DNA of 64,000 nucleotides from Helicobacter sp. 12S02232-10 (GTDB lineage: Bacteria; Campylobacterota; Campylobacteria; Campylobacterales; Helicobacteraceae): positions 1 to 64,000 of the forward strand of contig NZ_MLAQ01000007.1 of NCBI RefSeq assembly GCF_002272895.1, in the 5' to 3' direction. The translations under genes were made by a program, and so were the position numbers. Position 1 is the first letter of the stretch. Every line of letters starts with the position of its first letter. Below are positions 37,441 through 43,908 of this stretch, piece by piece. Under the pieces are notes generated by a model that ran no database searches, was not told where the DNA came from, and saw nothing but the letters and a program-made list of their open reading frames with translations.

Positions 37441-38480
37441 ATTTCTAGTGTTCGGATTTGATGGTATGTTTGGGCTAAGGTCTCACAAAGTGCTTTTGGA
37501 TTTTTCTTATAGCTCACACTTAGCAATTCTCTTGCCTCAAGTTCTGTATAGCCCATCTCTTGGAGGACAAAGGAGGGAGAGAAAAAACCATAAAGGCATT
37601 GCGTTCCGTTGATAGCATAGATTTTTTGGATCAGGAGTGCTTGCAAGAGATTTCTTGCTTTTATGGAGGCAAACCTTAGGGGGAGTGAGTTTGGAAGCGT
37701 GTTTTCAAGGGGAGCAAATAAATTTAAATTATCTTTAAGTTTTTCTTTTAAGTCTTGATAAAATGCGTTTTTGCTATCTTCTTGGGAAGTTTCTTGCAAA
37801 TCTTTAAGACCTTTAATCAATGAGGCGAAGAGTTTTGGGGTTGGCAAGGTTTTTGGGAATATTTGCGTGTCAAAGAAATTTTTGGCAATGATGACTCCGT
37901 GAGAACGCAAAACGCCCAAAGATTCGCCATTGAGCAAAAATAGAGTGTGTGCATCCAAGATATCAGGTATGGGGAGATTTAGACTTGAAGCATAGCTGAT
38001 ATCAACAATCAGAACAAATTTTTTTAAGTGCTTTTTTAATACAAGTTTGATTTCTTCGATGGGATTGCGTGTCAAGATATCTTCATTGGCAAGAGGAATG
38101 ATAAAACATTCATATTTTTTTTGGATGGCTTCTAAAACGTTTTCAACTTCAATCAAGCCACTTTTTTTATTTGGAATGAGCTTATGAATAGGAAAATTCA
38201 GGAGTTTGAGCGCTTCATAACTCTGCTGATGGTTGCTAATGGCACACGCGATTTTATAAAACTTGGCAAGTCTTAAAAATAATTCTGTCCAATGGGCACA
38301 AAGAAAGCCAAACGGTATGCTGTATTCACCCCCAAAAATCGTTGCAAGCGTTTTGGAGTCTTGCATTAAGCGTGCATTTTCTTCGGGGTCTATGGGAGAA
38401 AGATTGGGTTGGGTCAAAGAAATAAGGATTTGATTGGCTTGTGAGTTTGTGGGGTAGTTTTGCAAAAAATCCAGTCTCAT
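37437..38480 (-). CDS. NifS-like (aminotransferase class V fold) protein lacking the PLP lysine, in the sel operon
   Basis: 347 residues aligning with cysteine desulfurases over most of their length. Kept: His84 (stacks on PLP), ANEDILTRNPIEEI for NifS ANNE-G-QPI-EI, and Asp160 in VLIVDISYASSLNLP (pairs with the pyridine nitrogen). Changed: where NifS has the S-x-HK-x-GP-KG loop with the PLP lysine, this protein has LLNGESLGVLRSHG (about 182-195), with no lysine. The catalytic-cysteine loop is also not seen. It is coupled to selB by a 4-bp overlap, so a role in selenium delivery or as a regulatory subunit is the natural inference, but it probably is not a functional desulfurase. Confidence 0.7.
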   Translation of the reverse strand: MRLDFLQNYPTNSQANQILISLTQPNLSPIDPEENARLMQDSKTLATIFGGEYSIPFGFLCAHWTELFLRLAKFYKIACAISNHQQSYEALKLLNFPIHKLIPNKKSGLIEVENVLEAIQKKYECFIIPLANEDILTRNPIEEIKLVLKKHLKKFVLIVDISYASSLNLPIPDILDAHTLFLLNGESLGVLRSHGVIIAKNFFDTQIFPKTLPTPKLFASLIKGLKDLQETSQEDSKNAFYQDLKEKLKDNLNLFAPLENTLPNSLPLRFASIKARNLLQALLIQKIYAINGTQCLYGFFSPSFVLQEMGYTELEARELLSVSYKKNPKALCETLAQTYHQIRTLEI

Positions 38481-40360
38481 TTTTTTCCTTTATATTTAAA
38501 GGTTCGCTTGCCTTGAATGTTTTGAATATCTTCAAATTGATCGAGGTTCTCAAGATAGGCAATCAGGTATTTTCTACTTAAAGGGAGCTTAGCTTTTAAA
38601 AGTGTGACATCGATATAGCCGTGCTGTTCTATGAGCGTACGCATTAGAGTGTGTAGTTCTTTTAAGGCACTTTGGGCGATAAAAAGATTATGTTGGAGCC
38701 GGATGATTTTTTTGCTTGCACATAGTTTTTTTAGGGCATTGTCCCCGCTTTTTGTATCGATATCAAGATCATCATAAATATTGTAAGGGGCAATCGGGGA
38801 GAATTTTTGAGAAAGAATGGTTGTAAAAAGTGTTTCTTGAAGAAATTCGGCAATGTTTTTGATGTTATTTTGTTTAGATAGATAAAGCCCATCTTGTTGG
38901 TAGATAAATCTTTCTTTCTCTAATTCCCATAGGGCTTTTTGAATGAAATCCAAAGATGCCCATTTGATTTTTTGTCGGATACTTGCAGCTGATAGGATCG
39001 CATTTTTGTTTTTTCCAAAAGTTTCTAAGATATCGTTTTTAATCATTTCAAATGTTTGGGGGTGATAGATCACAAGGTTTTTGGAATCAAGAAAAACTTC
39101 AGGGATTAAAGAGGCGATTTTTAAGCATTCTTCGTGAGAAAGGTTAAATCGTTGCGGGGAGCTGATTAGAGCAAAGCCTTTTTTATGTGCGCAAGAGCAA
39201 AATAAAAAAGCATTTTTAAAATCTTTTTGAAGTAAAAAATTGCAGTATGCGTATTTTTGCTTTTTTTTCATCGGATCAGTGATTGGATTTAAGATTTCTC
39301 CCCCGCCTATGGTTTTATCTCCATTTCTTAGGATAAATTTTTCGCCAAAAACGCTGAAAATTTTTTCATCTGTTTTTAAGGTCGCGAGCAAGTAGGGTTT
39401 ATCGGCATTATCTATAGAGGGGTTTAATAGGGAAATTTTTGCGTTGCATTTTTTGGTTCCGATGAAAAATTGTACCTCTAGATTATGGAAGTCAGCTTGA
39501 AGTAATGGATAAATGATAACATCGATTGTATCAAACCCTCTAATATATCCTTTTTTGCTAAGTAAAAAACCTCTTTTTAGTGCAGAAGACTCTATTCCCT
39601 TGAGGTTAAAAGCGATCCGATGTCCTGAGGTTGCTTCATCGATGAAAACGTTATGGTTGGTGATGTTTTTGATGGTTGCTTCCGTATCAAGATCGCAGAT
39701 ATAAACGGAGTCGTTTTTGGAGATTTTTCCGCTTAGGACACTTCCAGTTGCAATAGTCCCTGCTCCTGCGACACTAAAAACTCTATCGATGTAATATCTG
39801 AAGAATGCAGCGAATTCTTTTTGGGGTTTTGGAATTGCATAAAGTAGATTGATAAGCTGTTCTTTTGTGCTTTGGATATGAATGCTGAATTCTGCAATTT
39901 TATAAAGCTTGATATTTTTGAGTTTGGAAAATAAAGTTTGGATCTCTTTTTTTAAGTCCGTCAGTGCCTCTGCATCTTTGAGTAAGTCAATTTTGGTGAT
40001 GATGCAAACTCCAAGTGTTATTCCAAGAATATCTGCGATTTGGAGATGTTCGATGGTTTGGGGCATAATCCCTTCATTTGCACTGATGACAAGGAGAAAA
40101 ACATCAATGCCAAATGCCCCAGCAATCATATTTTTGATGAGTTTTTCGTGACCGGGAACATCAATGAAAGCGATATTCCTGCCTTTATCATCGTCTGATC
40201 TTGGGGGAAGGGACAGGTTTGAAAAACTGATATCTAGAGTGATACCCCTTTGTTTTTCTTCAGGCTGCCCATCTCCATCAAATCCATTTAAGGCTTTAAT
40301 AAGATTTGTTTTGCCGTGATCAATATGCCCGCCAAGCCCTATAATAAGGTCATTTTTCAT
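38477..40360 (-). CDS. selB: Selenocysteine-specific translation elongation factor SelB
   Basis: GTPase that brings Sec-tRNA to in-frame UGA codons by binding a SECIS hairpin in the mRNA. The G domain shows GGHIDHGKTNLIKAL (G1), ISFIDVPGHEKLIKNMIAGA (G3 region) and TKID (G4), followed by beta-barrel domains II-III and C-terminal winged helices that bind mRNA (about 430-627). 627 residues, ending FKYKGKK. It overlaps selA by 11 bp and the NifS-like gene by 4 bp, so all three are one transcriptional and translational unit. Confidence 0.95.
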   Translation of the reverse strand: MKNDLIIGLGGHIDHGKTNLIKALNGFDGDGQPEEKQRGITLDISFSNLSLPPRSDDDKGRNIAFIDVPGHEKLIKNMIAGAFGIDVFLLVISANEGIMPQTIEHLQIADILGITLGVCIITKIDLLKDAEALTDLKKEIQTLFSKLKNIKLYKIAEFSIHIQSTKEQLINLLYAIPKPQKEFAAFFRYYIDRVFSVAGAGTIATGSVLSGKISKNDSVYICDLDTEATIKNITNHNVFIDEATSGHRIAFNLKGIESSALKRGFLLSKKGYIRGFDTIDVIIYPLLQADFHNLEVQFFIGTKKCNAKISLLNPSIDNADKPYLLATLKTDEKIFSVFGEKFILRNGDKTIGGGEILNPITDPMKKKQKYAYCNFLLQKDFKNAFLFCSCAHKKGFALISSPQRFNLSHEECLKIASLIPEVFLDSKNLVIYHPQTFEMIKNDILETFGKNKNAILSAASIRQKIKWASLDFIQKALWELEKERFIYQQDGLYLSKQNNIKNIAEFLQETLFTTILSQKFSPIAPYNIYDDLDIDTKSGDNALKKLCASKKIIRLQHNLFIAQSALKELHTLMRTLIEQHGYIDVTLLKAKLPLSRKYLIAYLENLDQFEDIQNIQGKRTFKYKGKK

Positions 40361-41699
40361 TTTCTATCTCAAGGAAAATATTTTGAATTTGTTTGAAATG
40401 AGAGGGATTTAAGCAACGCGTATCTAAAAGAATTTTGTCGCTTTGGATTCTTGCAATCAGACCTTTGGAGCGTATTTTTTCATTGAGGGCTTGTGTTTTT
40501 ATGAATTTATGGCTTAAAGAAATCCCATATGAGGAAAATTCTTTTTCAGGCAATGCTCCTCCGCCTGCTTTTGAGGTCAAAGCGATGATTTTACAATTGA
40601 GGTTTGGTAAAATCGTGAGTTTTTTAGAAAGTTCAATCGCCTTTTGATGTAAATGCTCTTGGGTTTGATGCAACATTGAGAGAGTAGGAATCATTTCGAT
40701 CTTGTTTTCCAAGTAGGCCTTTAGAGTTGCCATAAGGGCAAAAATAGTAAATTTATCAACACGCAATGCCCGTAAGAGATGATTTTTTTTGAGCTGTTCT
40801 ATCAGGGTTTTTTTTCCAAAAATGATCCCTGCTTGAGGACCTCCTAAAAGCTTATCCCCGCTAAAACTCACTAAGCTTGGATTTTTGGAAGCAATCTCAA
40901 TCAAAGAGGGTTCAGAAATTTCAGGAATCGGAGCGATAAAACCGCTTCCGACATCGTAGTAATCAATCAGATTATGCTTTTTTGCCAGCGCGCTTAAGTC
41001 TTGAAATGGGACTTCTTGAGTGAAGCCGATTTGCTTGAAGTTGCTTTGATGGACTTTAAGAAGGAGGCTGCAATTTTCATTGAGTGCATTTTCATAGTCT
41101 TGTAAATGCGTTTTGTTCGTTGTCCCGACTTCTTTTAAAATTCCTCCGGCACAAAGTATGATTTCAGGGATACGAAAACTCCCGCCAATCTCAATGAGTT
41201 CGCCTCTTGAGATAACCACTTCTTTGTTTTTAGCAAAAGTGCTGATGATGAGCAAGACTGCAGCGGCGTTATTATTGACTACAAGGGCGTCTTCGCATTC
41301 AAAAAGTGTGCAGATAAATTTTTTAATGTGCGCATATCTTTCTCCTCTTTGACCTTTTTGTAAGTCGTATTCAAGATTATTGTATTCGCCCATCAGTGGA
41401 AAAACTTCTTCAAGCAGTTTTTTGGAAAAAATACTTCTTCCAAGATTTGTTTGAAGGATCACGCCCGTAGCGTTTATCAAGGGTTTTAAATCGGGGGTTA
41501 AAAGTTTTTCATAGGCTTTGGCGATGGTTTCTAAAATATCTTCATAAGGGGGTAAGATTTGATTTTCAAGCAGTTTTTGGCGTAAAATTTGGATTTGTTC
41601 TTGGGCGATTTGTTTTAAAAGAAAAATATTTTTAGTTTGAAATCGGGGTTCTTTGAGGAGTTTGTCAATTTTTGGGAGTTGGGATAATGATTCTCTCAA
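40350..41699 (-). CDS. selA: L-seryl-tRNA(Sec) selenium transferase
   Basis: PLP enzyme that converts Ser-tRNA(Sec) to Sec-tRNA(Sec) using selenophosphate. The PLP lysine lies in VSFSGDKLLGGPQAGIIFGK, the signature of SelA; the N-terminal tRNA-binding domain and LINATGVILQTNLGRS are also present. 449 residues. The start codon is TTG, with AAAGGA five bases upstream. selC lies 68 bp away in the opposite direction, so the spacer must carry two divergent promoters. selD (selenophosphate synthetase) is not in the window. Confidence 0.96.
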   Translation of the reverse strand: MRESLSQLPKIDKLLKEPRFQTKNIFLLKQIAQEQIQILRQKLLENQILPPYEDILETIAKAYEKLLTPDLKPLINATGVILQTNLGRSIFSKKLLEEVFPLMGEYNNLEYDLQKGQRGERYAHIKKFICTLFECEDALVVNNNAAAVLLIISTFAKNKEVVISRGELIEIGGSFRIPEIILCAGGILKEVGTTNKTHLQDYENALNENCSLLLKVHQSNFKQIGFTQEVPFQDLSALAKKHNLIDYYDVGSGFIAPIPEISEPSLIEIASKNPSLVSFSGDKLLGGPQAGIIFGKKTLIEQLKKNHLLRALRVDKFTIFALMATLKAYLENKIEMIPTLSMLHQTQEHLHQKAIELSKKLTILPNLNCKIIALTSKAGGGALPEKEFSSYGISLSHKFIKTQALNEKIRSKGLIARIQSDKILLDTRCLNPSHFKQIQNIFLEIENEK

Positions 41700-41766
41700 A
41701 GCAGTCCTTTTATGGGATTTTAAAATAAATATAATTATAATGAAAGCGGTTTTAAGTTTTGTTTAA

Positions 41767-41864
41767 TGGGGGGCAAGCATAGCTGGTGCGTGCCTTGGGC
41801 TTCAAACCCATAGAGCGTTCAGGTGTCTGGATGTTGGGAGGTTCGATTCCTCCGCCCTCTCGCC
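41767..41864 (+). tRNA. selC: tRNA-Sec (anticodon TCA)
   Basis: The sequence folds as a long-variable-arm tRNA. Acceptor GGGGGGC (41768-41774) pairs, with G-U pairs, to GCCCTCT (41854-41860). The T stem is GGAGG/CCTCC around TTCGATT (41837-41853), and the anticodon loop CTTCAAA places TCA at 41802-41804. The extra arm is long, as required for tRNA-Sec. The 3' end reads G-CC-T, so the CCA tail appears not to be fully encoded and must be completed by the nucleotidyltransferase. A T5 run follows directly. It stands divergently to selA. Confidence 0.93.
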
Positions 41865-41977
41865 TTTTTGATTTTATGAGATTGACATCATCATAAGAAC
41901 GAAGAAAGATGATTGATTGAAATTCTATTGATAAAAAATTAAATTTTATGACTTTTAAAGATAGTATTGTAATCTAG

Positions 41978-42002
41978 AAACAAAGAGAAAATCTCTTTGT
42001 TT
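41978..42002 (-). terminator. Hairpin at the end of the barrel/peptide operon
   Basis: AAACAAAGAGA (41978-41988) pairs perfectly with TCTCTTTGTTT (41992-42002) across a 3-base loop. It includes the stop codon of the barrel gene. Only a short T-rich stretch follows on the minus strand. Confidence 0.55.
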
Positions 42003-42912
42003 ATTTGAAATATATCCCTATAGTTCCATTGTAAGCAATGACATTAGAGTTGAAAGCTTGAGTCATTATTTCTATGCCATATTTAAAACCAAAATGCTCA
42101 TTGAAATCGTATTTTCCTCCTCCTTCAATACCTACACCATAGGATTCAAAACCATTTTTATGCAATCTGATATGATTGAGCGTATCTGAATCTTTTTGGG
42201 AATAGCCTAACCCGAGAAAACTCATATGATTCCCATTGTTCATTTGCAATAAAAGTCTTACACCAACCTCATCGCCGTTTCTGAAACTCATATCTTTGTA
42301 ATTTTGAGTTAGATTCAGCCTATAGTAGATTTGTGTTATTGCGGATACAAACTTATCATCTTTCTTTTTTTCTTTGACGATGTTAAAAAATAATGTATGT
42401 CCTTTGAAAAAGTTCATATGGGTATTTGTATTCTCAAACAAGCTATTGCTGATGATGTCTGAATTATCCCCGATGATAAATTTATAAGTCTCACTTTGAT
42501 ATATTTTGCCCATCAAACCGATGTTAGCGGAGTTGAAAGCAAAAGAACCAGCGACATTGTCATCACTTTTTGCAGCGTTATGTTGGTAGTAGCCGTTTGC
42601 ATTGGCAGATATTTCCAAGCGGTCTAAAATCCCATATCGAGCGTTGATGTTGGCATTAAAGAATACCTGAGATGTTTTGGGATTGTCTTTTTGATAAGAG
42701 GGTAGGGGAATGTATTGGGGATTGATCGAGTTGCGGTATGCAAAAGGTACTGCAGTATCTTCAACCCTATTAAGTGCCATTGCAGAAACATCGACGCCAA
42801 ATGTAAAATTATTACTTTCAAGCACATCACCTTCTATGGGTGGGGTGGCGTGAGCTACCCCTGCGATGAAAAGTGAAATAAAAAGGGCTAAAAAGGTCAA
42901 TTTTTTCATCAT
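42001..42912 (-). CDS. Outer-membrane beta-barrel protein paired with a small secreted peptide
   Basis: 303 residues. Signal peptide MMKKLTFLALFISLFIAGVAHA, then a chain of alternating hydrophobic/polar strands (for example FFNANINARYGILDRLEISAN, SYGVGIEGGGKYDF) ending in TIGIYFK with a near-terminal aromatic residue, which fits a 12- or 14-strand barrel. It is not a Hop, Hof or Hom protein that I recognise; the strand pattern recalls small transporters of the Phenol_MetA_deg type. It lies 6 bp downstream of the peptide gene and is surely co-transcribed. Whether it exports, binds or protects against the peptide cannot be told from sequence. Confidence 0.7.
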   Translation of the reverse strand: MMKKLTFLALFISLFIAGVAHATPPIEGDVLESNNFTFGVDVSAMALNRVEDTAVPFAYRNSINPQYIPLPSYQKDNPKTSQVFFNANINARYGILDRLEISANANGYYQHNAAKSDDNVAGSFAFNSANIGLMGKIYQSETYKFIIGDNSDIISNSLFENTNTHMNFFKGHTLFFNIVKEKKKDDKFVSAITQIYYRLNLTQNYKDMSFRNGDEVGVRLLLQMNNGNHMSFLGLGYSQKDSDTLNHIRLHKNGFESYGVGIEGGGKYDFNEHFGFKYGIEIMTQAFNSNVIAYNGTIGIYFK

Positions 42913-42918
42913 AATCCC

Positions 42919-43191
42919 TTAAAGAAGCAAGAGTGCCAGTGCAAATCCAGTGCCCCAGCTAAATCCGCGCTTAAAGTCATTCCAAAAGCCAAAGCCCTGT
43001 GTGCTTTTCATTTCATCTAAGCTCAATGGACTTACATTGACCTGACCACCAAAAATTGCATCCATATCCGATGGGCTTAATTCCTGAGTCAAAGCTGCCC
43101 CAGATGGGTTTGAGTTATAGGCAGGCTGGGCATAGCTTAAGCTGCCTCCGATACCAAAAATTAATAATGAAATTAGTAAAACTTTTTTCAT
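42919..43191 (-). CDS. 90-residue secreted peptide precursor with Sec signal and double-glycine leader motif
   Basis: Residues 1-21 are a standard Sec signal (MKKVLLISLLIFGIGG.., cleavage likely after SYA). Residues 38-49 read LSPSDMDAIFGG, which fits the bacteriocin double-glycine leader LSxx(E/D)(L/M)xxIxGG at every key position. A second, degenerate copy follows at 56-68 (LSLDEMKSTQGFG). The C-terminal third (FGFWNDFKRGFSWG) is aromatic, cationic and glycine-rich and ends in the hydrophobic run TGFALALLLL. A gene for a PCAT peptidase/exporter is not adjacent. AAGGAC precedes the ATG. Function unknown: an antimicrobial, a signal peptide or a barrel partner are all possible. Confidence 0.65.
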   Translation of the reverse strand: MKKVLLISLLIFGIGGSLSYAQPAYNSNPSGAALTQELSPSDMDAIFGGQVNVSPLSLDEMKSTQGFGFWNDFKRGFSWGTGFALALLLL

Positions 43192-43254
43192 TTTTTAAGT
43201 CCTTTTATATTAATTTTAAATTAACTATATAAAATATAATTGATTTATGTAATA

Positions 43255-43283
43255 ACTATATAAAAAATTTATTTTATTGTCAA
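43255..43283 (-). promoter_or_regulatory. Strong sigma70-type promoter of the peptide/barrel operon
   Basis: On the minus strand TTGACA (43283-43278) is followed after exactly 17 bases by TATAGT (43260-43255). This is the best -35/-10 pair that I noticed in the window and predicts a start near 43248, about 57 bases before the peptide ATG. A further TATAGT copy lies around 43223-43228. Confidence 0.65.
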
Positions 43284-43327
43284 TAAATAATTATATTAAA
43301 TCATAAAGGCTATTTTTTATGTTACAT

Positions 43328-43360
43328 ATTGTTACAACAATGAGAATGATTATCATATTG
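43328..43360. promoter_or_regulatory. Fur-like box next to a 6-2-6 dyad, upstream of the peptide gene
   Basis: 43342-43360 reads GAGAATGATTATCATATTG, matching about 14 of 19 positions of the classical Fur box GATAATGATAATCATTATC, including the central ATGAT-TATCAT core. Immediately before it ATTGTT-AC-AACAAT (43328-43341) is a perfect inverted repeat. The block is about 100 bp upstream of the predicted start, between the promoter and the tRNA cluster. That is far for simple repression, so activation or looping is possible. Confidence 0.5.
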
Positions 43361-43443
43361 TAAAAAAGATTTGGATTTTGTGATGATTATGAAAGTTTGC
43401 AATCAGAATTGATCATAAGTAAGATTTGAAATATAGGGTTTAG

Positions 43444-43520
43444 TGGTGCGCCCGGCAGGATTCGAACCTGCGACCTACGGCTTAGAAGGCTGTTGCTCTA
43501 TCCAACTGAGCTACGAGCGC
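43444..43520 (-). tRNA. tRNA-Arg (anticodon TCT)
   Basis: 77 bases on the minus strand. GCGCTCG (5' end at 43520) pairs with the CGGGCGC strand, the T loop is GTTCGAATC, the anticodon loop CTTCTAA gives TCT, and CCA is encoded at the 3' end (43444-43446). Last of four co-oriented tRNA genes. Confidence 0.95.
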
Positions 43521-43538
43521 GTTAAAATTTAAGTCAGG

Positions 43539-43615
43539 TGGTACGCCCGAAGGGAGTCGAACCCCTAACCCCCAGATCCGAAGTCTGGTGCTCTATCCAA
43601 TTGAGCTACGAACGC
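43539..43615 (-). tRNA. tRNA-Arg (anticodon TCG)
   Basis: 77 bases on the minus strand, starting GCGTTCGTAGCTCAATTGG. The anticodon stem CCAGA/TCTGG encloses CTTCGGA, giving anticodon TCG. The T loop is GTTCGACTC and the CCA tail is encoded. Confidence 0.95.
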
Positions 43616-43643
43616 AGAAGTTATTGATTAAAAATTAAATTTA

Positions 43644-43721
43644 TGGGGTGGGAGATGGGGCTCGAACCCACGACCCTCAGAGCCACAACCTGATGCTCTA
43701 ACCAACTGAGCTACACCCACC
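43644..43721 (-). tRNA. tRNA-His (anticodon GTG)
   Basis: 78 bases on the minus strand, starting GGTGGGTGTAGCTCAG. The anticodon stem TCAGG/TCTGA encloses TTGTGGC, giving GTG. The eighth acceptor pair (G-1 with C73) that is peculiar to tRNA-His is present. CCA is encoded. Confidence 0.95.
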
Positions 43722-43747
43722 ATAAAGAATTGTCATTTAAACCAAAA

Positions 43748-43825
43748 TGGTCGGGGCGAAAGGATTCGAACCTTCGACCCCTTGGTCCCAAACCAAGTGC
43801 GCTAACCAGACTGCGCTACGCCCCG
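43748..43825 (-). tRNA. tRNA-Pro (anticodon TGG)
   Basis: 78 bases on the minus strand, starting CGGGGCGTAGCGCAGTC. The anticodon stem CTTGG/CCAAG encloses TTTGGGA, giving TGG. The T loop is GTTCGAATC and CCA is encoded. First gene of the Pro-His-Arg-Arg cluster. Confidence 0.95.
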
Positions 43826-43908
43826 ACAAAAAGTTGTAAGGCGGAATTATACTCAAACCCTGTTATTTTTGTCAAGGAAAGCCAAGATTGAAAAACTTTC
43901 AAAAATGT

